Assembly: GCA_963796565.1 (NCBI GenBank)
Contig: CAWCMA010000003.1
Span: forward strand, 310,001 to 374,000
DNA from: JAKAVN01 sp963796565
GTDB taxonomy: Bacteria; Desulfobacterota; Binatia; Binatales; Binataceae
Direction of reading: 5' to 3'
Length of the DNA: 64,000 bases
The translations under genes were made by a program, and so were the position numbers. Of this stretch, positions 36,623 to 44,973 are shown one piece after another (position 1 is the first letter of the stretch; every line of letters begins with the position of its first letter). The notes under the pieces were generated by a model. The model did not search any database and had not been told where the DNA came from. It was given only the letters and a program-made list of their open reading frames with translations.

Positions 36623-37839
36623 TCAGACCTTGAGTTGCACGCGGGTGACGCCAAAGGCGAAGCGGCGCATCACGGTGCGAGCCAGGATGCCGCCCATGAG
36701 CCTGATGCCGACCCGGTTGAGCATCAGCCGGCCGAGTAGCGAGCGACCGAGCAGCACGCGCGGCGGTCGCTGCTGCATCTTCTGGATCGTGACGATCTCA
36801 GGGAGCCGCTCGGCCTCGATTGCGTGTGCGGCCCCCTCCCAGCGATCTACGCCAGCGGCCGCGCCGCCCGCGGCGGCCTCGCACAGATGGTTGGCGGCGA
36901 CGACCGCATCGCGCAGCGCCATATTTATTCCCTGCGCGCCCACCGGCGACATCGTGTGCGCCGCGTCGCCCAACAGCAGCATCCCCGGCACCGACCACCG
37001 CGCGGCGCGGCCGCATACTACGTCGAGGAGGAATGGATGGGTGACCGCGTGCAGGTTGTTGCGCAGATGGAGCGCCAGGTCGGTCGAGACATAGTTGGCC
37101 ATGTCCAGCAGCCACGCCTCCATCCCGCGCCGGCGCAGGTCGCCGAAGAGGCCCTTGTCAATGATCCATGCGACCTGCAGGCGGCCGTCGTAACTTGGAA
37201 AGAGCAGCGCGAAGTGGCCGTGCCCGATGTAAAGCCGGCCGCCGCGGCTCGCGGCCATGAACGGCGGCATCGGCAACTTGGCCCATACGACGTCGAAGGC
37301 TTGCGGGTAGCGATGCTCCTCGAGCGCGGCGCGCTTGCGCAACACGGAGCTTCGCCCGTCGCATCCGATCACCAGCTCGGCACGGACCTCGAGTTGGCCA
37401 TGGATGCCGTCGGCGAGGACGCCGGCCACGCGGCCATCGGATCCGCTGACCACGTCGCGCACGGTTGCGCCGCGCTCGAAGCGGAAGTTGGGATACCGTG
37501 ACGCCTCGCTCACCAGCATCTCGAGCATCGCGGGCTGCGAAACGATACGCGCGCCGAAGATGCCGGGCGCGTCGGTCGCCACGGTTATTGCGCCGACCGG
37601 GCGCGCGTTGAAGAACACTTCCACGCGGTCGAAGCGCGCCTGCGGCAACCCGTCGAGCGCGGCGCCCAAGCCCATCTGATGGAACACCTCGACCCACTCG
37701 GCATCAGGCCCTCACCGCGGAACTCGCGAGCGAAGTTGGTCTGGCGCTCGAGCAGGTTTACCTCGATGCCGCGGCGGGCGAGCAGGTAGGCCAGTGCGGC
37801 GCCTGCCGGGCCGGCGCCGACGATCGCGAGGCGCGCCAT
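36623..37839 (-). pseudogene. FAD-dependent (PHBH-type) monooxygenase, disrupted by a -1 frameshift
   Basis: Class A flavoprotein hydroxylase. The N-terminal FAD loop VGAGPAGAALAYLLARRGIEV is read from ATG 37839 (GGAG upstream) to GEGLMPSG. The downstream part EVFHQMGLGAALDGL, with FAD motif LLLGDAAHTMSPVGAQG and the aromatic-hydroxylase VIGCDGRSS, is in another frame. Adding one G to the GGG at 37693-37695 (minus strand) joins them into about 405 residues, normal length. It could be an indel error in a homopolymer or a true pseudogene. Substrate unknown; GRP-type hydroxylases act on aromatic compounds. Confidence 0.85.
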
Positions 37840-37864
37840 CTCAGCTCCGCGCCTCCATAAAAGA

Positions 37865-37902
37865 GGGCCCCGCCGATGGCCGGGCGGCCAGGGGCGGAGC
37901 CC
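37865..37902 (-). terminator. Hairpin between the exported-protein gene and the monooxygenase gene
   Basis: Arms GGGCCCCGCC / GGCGGAGCCC (one mismatch) enclosing a smaller GGCC-GGGC-GGCC hairpin. On the minus strand it is followed by CTCTTTTATGG. It lies downstream of the 38024-38602 gene and just before the monooxygenase ribosome-binding site. Confidence 0.5.
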
Positions 37903-38023
37903 ATGAACTCTGGAGCGTGGTATCGCGCCGGGTCACAGGTCAAAGTTCAGCACACGTCGCTTATCAACTGAAGCGTCCGTGGTGACCTTGGATACGGCCT
38001 CGTTCGCTTACTCCGGCGAAATA

Positions 38024-38602
38024 TCAGTGATCATGACCGTGCCCCACGGTGAGTACGCCGCCAGCGGCGATCCAGAGGCCGCCAAAGCCCGCAGGTTCCA
38101 CGATCCGAATCAGGAAGGCGACATCGCTGGTGCCGCACGCCGCGGGTAGAGGGCCGACCTTACCGCTGAAACTCGCATCACCCTGCGCACTGAGCGCAAC
38201 GGCATCGGTGTCCACCAGGACGGAATTACCTCCATTGCCCACACCACTGACACTACAGACCAGCGTTCCCTTGACCTCGGTAACGCCGGCAGGCGTGCCG
38301 ATGTCCAGGCCGGATAACATCGCTGTTGCGTTACCCCCAACGGCCAGCACTAACCCTTTGACGCTGAATTTGATCTTTCCGTCCTTCAGATCGACTTCGG
38401 CCTCGCCGGAAGTGGTCGTCCAAGGGGCTCCGCCTTCGACCGCCCCAGTGCCAACGCCCACTATGTTGAATGCTTCCGGAATCCCGAAGATTCGATGCCA
38501 TTCCAGTTCTTGCGCCTGATCCGCGCGCGAACTCGGCGCGATCAGCACGGTCAGAGCGAAGAGCGCCGCGGTTACTATCCCCAAAACCTTCAAGAATTTC
38601 AT
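38024..38602 (-). CDS. Exported protein of unknown function with a C-terminal His/Asp tail
   Basis: I do not recognise the family. 192 residues: a clear signal peptide (MKFLKVLGIVTAALFALTVL, cleavage after SSRA), then a beta-rich, glycine-rich domain with two cysteines (GTLVCSVSG and LPAACGTSD) that could form a disulfide. It ends in VGHGHDH, a possible metal-binding tail. The ATG at 38602 has GGAGGA eight bases upstream; an in-frame extension upstream would bury the signal peptide and is not favoured. It lies between the tannase-like gene and the monooxygenase on the same strand. Confidence 0.7.
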   Translation of the reverse strand: MKFLKVLGIVTAALFALTVLIAPSSRADQAQELEWHRIFGIPEAFNIVGVGTGAVEGGAPWTTTSGEAEVDLKDGKIKFSVKGLVLAVGGNATAMLSGLDIGTPAGVTEVKGTLVCSVSGVGNGGNSVLVDTDAVALSAQGDASFSGKVGPLPAACGTSDVAFLIRIVEPAGFGGLWIAAGGVLTVGHGHDH

Positions 38603-38728
38603 TCTGCTTCCTCCCCCAAGGGTTGCTATCGATACAAGCCGCACTATTAACGCCGGCAAGGTAGCGAGAGTTCCCACAAGAGCGAGCAAGCGAAACGCGG
38701 CCAGCCGCGTGAGCCGGCGCGCAACTTG

Positions 38729-40390
38729 TCAGAAGCATCTCCAGCTCGACGCCACGAACACGTTGCCGCCCACCAGATGCGCGGTCTCGGGAAACGCGCA
38801 CAGCGGCATCGAGCGGTCGATGAAAGTCGTCGGCTCGTTTTCGAAATAGTGTGTCGCGAGTACCGAGTCCGGCGCCTTGTGATTGGTCACCCAGTTGTCC
38901 AGGGGAGTCAGCAGGTCGAAGACGTTGGGTCCCGGCCCGCCTGCGCAATGATGCATCCCCGGCACCATGAATAGCCGCGCAAACCTTCGCACCTCCGTCA
39001 CGTCGCCGGAGAAGACGTCGTTGATCAGATGCTTGTAAAAGCGGACGCTCTCCAGCGGAGAGATCGCCGGGTCGCTCCAGCCGTGGTACATGATGAGCTT
39101 GCCGCCGGCCTTCTTGAAACCGCGGAGCGCGTTATAGTCGCCGCCCTGGCTGCCGCCGACCGTGGCGACTTTCAGGAAGTTGGCGAGGTCGCGGTTGACG
39201 TCGAAAGTGAGCGAGTGGTAGCTCGCGCTGCCGGCGAAGAAGTACTTCAGCAACTGGTCCTGGAAGGACCATTGAAGGGGCGAGACCAGGAGAGATCCGC
39301 CCCACGGTTCGCCGTTGGCCGGCACAGGTATCGTCGCCCGAAGCAGGCCGGTAATCCATACACCCCAACCTGTCGCGTCGGATAGGCTGTCAAGGTCCTC
39401 GCCGGGATCGCTCTGGGAATACCCGGGATAGATCTGAACACCGTTTTTAGCGACCAGGCCTTTGTAGATAGCTTTGAGCGCCTGCACCTGGCCCTTGCTC
39501 AGGCAGGTTGGGTCCGTGTCGGGAGTGGAATCGCGCGCGGGGCATTTCAGAGTCGCCGGATCGAAATCGCATCTGCGCGGGTCCTGGATCAAGCCGTCGA
39601 TCACGCCGTCCTTTTTGTCGCATTCGTTCATCACCGCCTGATCGACCATCTGCAACTTGTCATCCGGGATCCATGAATCTTTGGTCCTGAACAACGCCTG
39701 GTAATTCCAGTTGAGGCCCGGGATCAGTTTCCCAATGGCCGGAGCGCCGGCGATGATCCCGTTGAAGTCCGTGGGAAACTGCTCGGCCTCGACCATCGCC
39801 TCGCGTCCGCCGTCCGAGCATCCGCCGAAATAATTCTCAGTTGGGCTCGTGCCGGTGTAGTACGATTTGGTCAGGGCCTCGCTCGCCTGCGCCGTGAAGT
39901 GGACGCCGCGGTAGCCGTAGTCATCCTGTTCGAGCTGATTGTTCAGTGCCCAACTGCCGTCGAGCGAAGAGGCGGACTGATGGCCGGTGTCGGTCGCGGC
40001 GGTCGCGTAGGGAAATCCCGAAGTCACGTCGGCCCGGATGCTGCCCGCGAAACCGTCGTTGCCCAGGAATAGAAACTTCCCGTTCCACAGCGCCGGGTCG
40101 GGCAGCGCCAACTGGAAATTTATGTTGTTGGGCGAACCGCTGACTCCGGTCAGCGAATCGACGTAGTGGCCCGTCACGTTACAGTACGCGGGCAGCGGGT
40201 TTGGTCCCTCCACGGCCGCAACCGGCGTCGCCGTGTCGATAAATGTGTTCGCTGGTGCAACTCCCGCAAGCGTGGCCTGGTCGCACGAGATGGCCGTCAC
40301 GATCGCAAACGCCGAGCGCGCCATCCCCAACCCGCCGGCGAGCGCCAACCCGAGAGCCAACACTCTCACTCGCCCGATATGGGTTCGCAT
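38729..40390 (-). CDS. Tannase/feruloyl esterase family hydrolase, exported
   Basis: Alpha/beta hydrolase of 553 residues with signal peptide (ALGLALAGGLGMARSAFA). The catalytic serine is in FGGCSDGGREAM, the tannase-type G-C-S-x-G-G motif in which the neighbouring Cys pairs with a distant Cys by the histidine. The distal histidine region is VPGMHHCAGGPGPN, with the Asp in YHGWSDPAISP. It hydrolyses esters of phenolic acids or related polyesters outside the cytoplasm. The ATG at 40390 has AAGGAAG upstream. The neighbouring LLM, monooxygenase and DUF1329 genes suggest an aromatic or xenobiotic catabolic neighbourhood; inference only. Confidence 0.9.
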   Translation of the reverse strand: MRTHIGRVRVLALGLALAGGLGMARSAFAIVTAISCDQATLAGVAPANTFIDTATPVAAVEGPNPLPAYCNVTGHYVDSLTGVSGSPNNINFQLALPDPALWNGKFLFLGNDGFAGSIRADVTSGFPYATAATDTGHQSASSLDGSWALNNQLEQDDYGYRGVHFTAQASEALTKSYYTGTSPTENYFGGCSDGGREAMVEAEQFPTDFNGIIAGAPAIGKLIPGLNWNYQALFRTKDSWIPDDKLQMVDQAVMNECDKKDGVIDGLIQDPRRCDFDPATLKCPARDSTPDTDPTCLSKGQVQALKAIYKGLVAKNGVQIYPGYSQSDPGEDLDSLSDATGWGVWITGLLRATIPVPANGEPWGGSLLVSPLQWSFQDQLLKYFFAGSASYHSLTFDVNRDLANFLKVATVGGSQGGDYNALRGFKKAGGKLIMYHGWSDPAISPLESVRFYKHLINDVFSGDVTEVRRFARLFMVPGMHHCAGGPGPNVFDLLTPLDNWVTNHKAPDSVLATHYFENEPTTFIDRSMPLCAFPETAHLVGGNVFVASSWRCF

Positions 40391-40774
40391 GGTGACTTCC
40401 TTACTTGCAGGCACTACCGATCCGCCGCGCATGCGACCGACTCGGGCAACGGAATTCCCGAAACACCGCGGTGGGCTTTCCGGGCCGCCCAAGTGTAACC
40501 GACAATCGCAGGCAGGCGTAGCAGCGGCCCGCGAATTCTGTCAAACGCGCCCGCGGTCGTCCCGGCGATGCGCGGTACGCGTTCTGGACCAACGAATGCA
40601 TCGTTTAATGCGTTGCCAGCCGTTCCAGTTTAGCCGATCATTCGGTAAGTCTGCCGCCGGCTAAGTCTGCCGCGGCGTTGGGGCGCGAAAATTCGGCCGC
40701 AGGCTTGGGCGCCACTGCAGAAGCCCGTTATGGTGCGGGCGGTCGAACAGGGCAGTGCGGAGATACCCAGTCCG
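40391..40774. other. Divergent intergenic region with a tandem duplication
   Basis: About 380 bases between the esterase (minus) and the membrane protein (plus). No supported gene. Holds the 16-bp tandem duplication at 40646-40677. Confidence 0.5.
40646..40677 (+). repeat. 16-bp tandem duplication
   Basis: TAAGTCTGCCGCCGGC followed by TAAGTCTGCCGCGGCG, 14 of 16 identical. Confidence 0.75.
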
Positions 40775-41425
40775 ATGAGCGAGCACGAAAGTCCGGCGCG
40801 CCAACCTCAATCCGAGACGCGCAGTCACGAGCCGGGGTCCCCGGCGACGGAACATTTGACCACGACCGAAAGGTCGCTGATGCGGCGGCTGACCGACGTC
40901 CTGCGGTTCGCCGACTTCATGGCGCTGCTGATGGTGGCGGCGACGGCGTTCAGCGCTTACGCGGCATGGCGCACGGCCCAGGTGACGTCGCATATCTTCG
41001 CGCTCGAGGAACGTCCGTTCGTCGGTCTCGAACGTGTCACTTTCGAGCAGGGTGACACGCCCAATCCGCGGGCCGTGGTCGAATATCGCAACTTCGGCAA
41101 AATTCCGGCCAGCGGCGCGATCGTAACCGTGATCGCGCTGGCGGACGGCAAGCGGGTAGCTGAGTCGCCCGATGAAATGTCCTCGACTTCGGCGGGCGTA
41201 CTCTCGCCCGGCGTGCCACACTTTTTCTATACATACCTGCCGGTGAACACTTACAAATCCGTCGTCGCCGGTAAGGCGAGGCTGATGCTCAATATGCGCG
41301 CCGAGTATAAAGGCCCCGGTGGAGAGTCGTTCTGCTACGCCGAGCGCGTGGTCTTCGACTATCGTTCGGCAGGTTTCAGACCGACCGCCGGAACCGACCA
41401 CTGTCGCGACTCTGATATCTTCTGA
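40775..41425 (+). CDS. Single-pass membrane protein of unknown function
   Basis: I do not recognise a family. About 216 residues: a polar N-terminus, one hydrophobic segment (FMALLMVAATAFSAYAAW, about residues 48-65), then a beta-rich domain (PFVGLERVTFEQGDTPNPRAVVEYRNFGKIPASGAIV) resembling the extracytoplasmic domains found in many bacterial hypothetical membrane proteins. Two cysteines (FCYAERV and DHCRDSD) lie in the C-terminal half. The start at ATG 40775 is chosen over the upstream GTG; neither is strongly supported. Confidence 0.65.
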   Translation: MSEHESPARQPQSETRSHEPGSPATEHLTTTERSLMRRLTDVLRFADFMALLMVAATAFSAYAAWRTAQVTSHIFALEERPFVGLERVTFEQGDTPNPRAVVEYRNFGKIPASGAIVTVIALADGKRVAESPDEMSSTSAGVLSPGVPHFFYTYLPVNTYKSVVAGKARLMLNMRAEYKGPGGESFCYAERVVFDYRSAGFRPTAGTDHCRDSDIF

Positions 41426-41506
41426 CCATACGTGACGATTCCGGGCCCGTCGACGATTTGCGCGCCGCGCGGCTATCTGGCAATTTTTCGACTCGGGTGA
41501 GCACCG

Positions 41507-41692
41507 ATGCGTTGTCCAATTTGCAAAAGGCCCGCCGAGATGACCCCTGCCAACCGCTTCCGGCCGTTCTGCTCCGAGCGCTGCCAGATGGTCGACCTCG
41601 GCACGTGGGCGGGCGAGGGCTATCGCGTGGCGGGGGCCGCGGTCGAGGACCGCGAGCATCCCGACGACCGCAAGAAGAAGCTGCTCAATTGA
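41507..41692 (+). CDS. yacG: YacG, zinc-binding DNA gyrase inhibitor
   Basis: 61-residue DUF329 protein. Four zinc cysteines in RCPICKRPA and FCSERCQMVDLGTW, then the acidic/basic tail. YacG binds GyrB and blocks DNA binding in E. coli. Length and motif order are standard. Located 57 bases before lpxA. Confidence 0.93.
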   Translation: MRCPICKRPAEMTPANRFRPFCSERCQMVDLGTWAGEGYRVAGAAVEDREHPDDRKKKLLN

Positions 41693-41749
41693 TCGGCCGC
41701 GGGCGCCACAGCTTGGCCCAAGCCCGTCGGCCGCGTTCCGTTCAAACTG

Positions 41750-42601
41750 ATGGCTGAGCACGACGCGCCGCCGCCGCCCCGAATCCATCCGAGCGCCGTG
41801 GTCGGCCCCGAGGTCGAGCTGGCGCCGGGCGTCGAAGTCGGAGCGTTTTGTTTGCTCGACGGCGCGATCCGGATCGGCGCGCGCACCCGCCTCATCGGCC
41901 ACGTCACCATCCTGGGCGCGGTCGAGATGGGCGAGGCCAACGTGCTTCATCCCAACGCGGTCATCGGCGGCGAGCCGCAAGACCTCGCCTACCGCGGCGG
42001 TCCGCGCCGCGTGCGCATCGGCGACCGCAACGTCTTTCGCGAGGGCGTGACGGTTCATCGCGGCAGCGAGCGCGGCGATATAACGATTATCGGCGACGAC
42101 AACTTCCTGATGCAGAACGCGCACGTCGCGCATGACTGCCGGGTCGGCAACGCGGCCATCATCGCCGGCGGCGCGCTGCTCGCGGGATGGGTCGAGGTCG
42201 GCGACCGGGCGCTGGTCTCGGGCAACTGCGTGGTGCACCAGTTCGTCCGCATCGGGCGGTTGGCGATGATGCGTGGGATGAGCCGCACCAGCCGCGATAT
42301 TCCGCCTTTTTGCATCGCCGACCTGACCCATACGCTGCGCGGGATAAACGCCGTGGGACTGCGACGCGCCGGTATCGATGCGCGCTCGATAGCCGCGCTG
42401 CGCCGCGCCTTCAAGACGCTGTTCGGCGGGCGGCGCAATCTCAAGCTTGCGACCGAAGAGCTAATCGCTGCGGCCCCGATGACGCCCGAGGTCGCCGAGA
42501 TGGTCGAGTTCGTCCGCGCCTCGCGCCGCGGGGTGGCTTTCGGCCCGCGCGCCGCCGGCGAATCCGGCCAGTCGCCGGACTCCGGCGACGAGGCGGAGTA
42601 G
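41750..42601 (+). CDS. lpxA: UDP-N-acetylglucosamine acyltransferase LpxA
   Basis: First enzyme of lipid A synthesis, 283 residues. The left-handed beta-helix hexapeptide repeats run through the first 190 residues. The catalytic histidine is in QNAHVAHDCRVG, and GGEPQDLAYRGG and HRGSERG are typical. A C-terminal helical domain follows. It stands apart from lpxD/fabZ/lpxB, unlike the common cluster. Direct evidence for an LPS-type outer membrane. Confidence 0.94.
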   Translation: MAEHDAPPPPRIHPSAVVGPEVELAPGVEVGAFCLLDGAIRIGARTRLIGHVTILGAVEMGEANVLHPNAVIGGEPQDLAYRGGPRRVRIGDRNVFREGVTVHRGSERGDITIIGDDNFLMQNAHVAHDCRVGNAAIIAGGALLAGWVEVGDRALVSGNCVVHQFVRIGRLAMMRGMSRTSRDIPPFCIADLTHTLRGINAVGLRRAGIDARSIAALRRAFKTLFGGRRNLKLATEELIAAAPMTPEVAEMVEFVRASRRGVAFGPRAAGESGQSPDSGDEAE

Positions 42602-42637
42602 AGACGCAACGATTCCAACAGCGGTGAGGTTTTGGCG

Positions 42638-43327
42638 ATGGCGGAAGTCGGATTGTTCGAGGCGATGTACTCGGCGCGAGCGCTGCGAAGGTTCAAGCCC
42701 GACCCGGTTCCCGAAGAAGTGCTCGCAAGAATTCTCGACGCCGCGATTCGCGCGCCCTCGGCAGGCAATGCGCAGAACTGGGCGTTCGTCGTGGTGCGCG
42801 ATCCCGAGCAACGCCGGCGCCTCGGCGCGATCTATCGGAAAGCCGCCGACATCGTCGGCGCCATCTACGCGGCGCGCGGACGTCCGTCCCATATGAACGA
42901 AGACGAATACCGCCGCTTCATGTCGTCCGGTTCTTATCTGTGGGACCATCTCGCCGATGCACCTGTGCTGCTGGTCGCCTGCCTCAGGCGCGAGGTTTTG
43001 CCGCCCGTCGCCTCGCTGCCGCCCGCAGTGCAGGCCCGGTTCGAGGACGAGCGCGAGTACGCGATGCGGCGGGCCGGCGCCAGTATCTACCCCGCCGTGC
43101 AAAACATCATACTGGCCTGCCGCGCTTTGGGACTGGGGACTCTGATCACCACCAACCACATGCTTTACGAGGACGAGGTCAAAGCGCTGCTGGAGCTGCC
43201 GGATGATATGCAGACGTACGCGCTGATGCCGATCGGCTATCCGCAAGGCAGGTTTGGCCCTGTCAAGCGGCGTCCGCTAAGCGAGGTCGTTCACCTCGAC
43301 CGATGGAGCGTTCCCTGGTCCCGCTAG
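42638..43327 (+). CDS. Nitroreductase-family flavoprotein
   Basis: FMN-binding nitroreductase fold of 229 residues. SARALRRFKPDPVPEEVL and AAIRAPSAGNAQNWAFVVV are the family N-terminal FMN signatures; ALGLGTLITTNHML and PIGYPQGRFGPVKRRPLSEV complete it. The ATG at 42638 has GGTGAGG eight bases upstream. Because the genome makes F420, a dehydro-F420 reductase role (the FbiB C-terminal domain is of this fold) is a possibility, but the gene is 27 kb from the cof operon and the family is broad. Confidence 0.88.
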   Translation: MAEVGLFEAMYSARALRRFKPDPVPEEVLARILDAAIRAPSAGNAQNWAFVVVRDPEQRRRLGAIYRKAADIVGAIYAARGRPSHMNEDEYRRFMSSGSYLWDHLADAPVLLVACLRREVLPPVASLPPAVQARFEDEREYAMRRAGASIYPAVQNIILACRALGLGTLITTNHMLYEDEVKALLELPDDMQTYALMPIGYPQGRFGPVKRRPLSEVVHLDRWSVPWSR

Positions 43328-43343
43328 GCCTTCGACCGCGGCA

Positions 43344-44222
43344 CTACAGCCACAGCGTCGCGATCACCCCGATATGGTCCGATCGCCATAGCCAGGTACC
43401 GTCGTCTTCGCGATGGGGTTGCTCGGCGAACAGTCTCACGTCCGTAACGTCGGGTGCGCGTCCGCTCGCCGGACGCATCATCAGGTAATCGATACGCTGG
43501 TTATGCGTCGCGTGCTCGGCGCTCAGATCGATGTCGTCGCGGTCGTTGGTGTACCCGGGACCGCTGCCGAAGGCTTCATGCAGATCGATGAAGCCGGCGC
43601 GGGTGAGGCTCGCGATAGCCTCCGAGCCGGCAACGTCGTTGAAGTCGCCCGCCAATATCACCGTGGTCTCCGAGTCGCTGCCCGCCGTCGCCCATCCGGC
43701 GAGCTCGCGCGCCTGCATCGCGCGGACCGCCACTCCTTCGATACATTCCGGCCGGTCCGTCAGGTGCGAAACACAAACGTCGAGCCGGGCGCCATTCTCC
43801 ATCCGAAAGCGCCGGCGCATCGCGACCCGGTCGTCCGGCAAGCGGTAGCGATGCCCGGCGACTTCGGTTGCCATCTCGACTTGCGCGCAATACTTGAGCG
43901 ACTCTGCCGGGCCGTCAGCCTCCAGCCGGCTCAGGAGCGCGACGCCCTCGTCAAAGGAGAACTCACCGTCGCCGGCGCCGTCGGCCATAGCGTAGTCGAG
44001 CCGGTAGACTTCGCCGCCGCAAAGCTGGTTGACGCGGTCGCGGAGTTTAGCGCCGATATCGCCCGACCCAGTCGCGCGCAGCACTTCCTGGAGCGCGGCA
44101 ACGTGCGGTCGATGCGCGGCGATAGCTTTGGCGATAAGCTCGCAGCGGCGCGGCAAGTGGCGATACATCGGCAGGTCGTGGAAGATGTTGAGCGTGAGTA
44201 CCGTGCACTCTGTGCGGCCCAT
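43344..44222 (-). CDS. Endonuclease/exonuclease/phosphatase (EEP) superfamily hydrolase
   Basis: Mg-dependent EEP-fold enzyme of 292 residues. Catalytic landmarks: LTLNIFHD, AALQEVLR (Glu), VCVSHLTD, LAGDFNDVAG (Asp/Asn), QRIDYLMM and the C-terminal SDHIGVIATL (Asp-His pair). No signal peptide. The substrate could be DNA, phosphoinositide-like or sphingomyelin-like lipids; not decidable. Divergent from ccmE. Confidence 0.88.
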   Translation of the reverse strand: MGRTECTVLTLNIFHDLPMYRHLPRRCELIAKAIAAHRPHVAALQEVLRATGSGDIGAKLRDRVNQLCGGEVYRLDYAMADGAGDGEFSFDEGVALLSRLEADGPAESLKYCAQVEMATEVAGHRYRLPDDRVAMRRRFRMENGARLDVCVSHLTDRPECIEGVAVRAMQARELAGWATAGSDSETTVILAGDFNDVAGSEAIASLTRAGFIDLHEAFGSGPGYTNDRDDIDLSAEHATHNQRIDYLMMRPASGRAPDVTDVRLFAEQPHREDDGTWLWRSDHIGVIATLWL

Positions 44223-44516
44223 GGGCCTACTCCTCTTGCACGCTGTCGGATTTGCGCCGGGTCATCAGAGTCCCGGGATAGTGGAATTCCTGGAAACTCG
44301 GGCCCCGGGCGCCGCGCTTGCGCCGGCAGGCGGGCGCTTGCTTGAAGCGGCCTCGCTCGGCAACAATTGCGGCAGCGCGCGGCAGTTCGAGTGTCTCGCG
44401 TGGGCTCTGTCAACCGGCACGTTCAGCGGATATCCTTGCGCGGTAGCCCGGCGTTGGCGATAGTTCCGGGCAGTACTTTCAGCGACTCGACTTGGATTGA
44501 CGGATAAGAGAACTCG

Positions 44517-44966
44517 ATGCCCTCGAAGATGCGTTTTGTGGTGGGGGCGGGCCTTATCGTGCTCGCCATCGGCTACCTCATCACCACGGCCGTGCGTAAC
44601 ACGTCCGAATACTATCTCACGGTAAGCGAGGTCGGCGCCCGCCAAGCCCAACTGAGCGGCCAGATGCTGCGGGTGGCCGGACGAGTGAAAGTCGGCACGA
44701 TTAGCTGGGACCCGGCGACGCTGACGCTCGGCTTCGCGATGGTCGCGCCGCCCAATCCTGATGGCTCGCCGGTCAGACCTGTCGCCGCCGCCGAGCCGGC
44801 TGAATTTCGCGTGATTGCGCGCGGCGAGCCCAAGCCCGACATGTTCGCCGCCGGACGCGACGTGATCGTCGAGGGCCGGCTGGCCGCCAACGGCACTATC
44901 GAGGCCCGCCAGGTGCTCACCTCCTGTCCGTCGAAGTACGTTCCCAAACAGGCCAAGTCGAAGTGA
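44517..44966 (+). CDS. ccmE: Heme chaperone CcmE, Cys-type (C-x3-Y)
   Basis: Membrane-anchored periplasmic heme chaperone of System I cytochrome c maturation, 149 residues. N-terminal anchor (FVVGAGLIVLAIGYLITTAV), OB-fold domain (LRVAGRVKVGTI, VIVEGRLAANGTIEARQVLTS). The heme-attaching motif is C137-PSK-Y141 instead of the usual H-x3-Y. Cys-type CcmE proteins are known in some deltaproteobacteria and archaea. First gene of ccmEFHIABCD, seven bases before ccmF. Confidence 0.92.
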   Translation: MPSKMRFVVGAGLIVLAIGYLITTAVRNTSEYYLTVSEVGARQAQLSGQMLRVAGRVKVGTISWDPATLTLGFAMVAPPNPDGSPVRPVAAAEPAEFRVIARGEPKPDMFAAGRDVIVEGRLAANGTIEARQVLTSCPSKYVPKQAKSK

Positions 44967-44973
44967 ACGCGAA

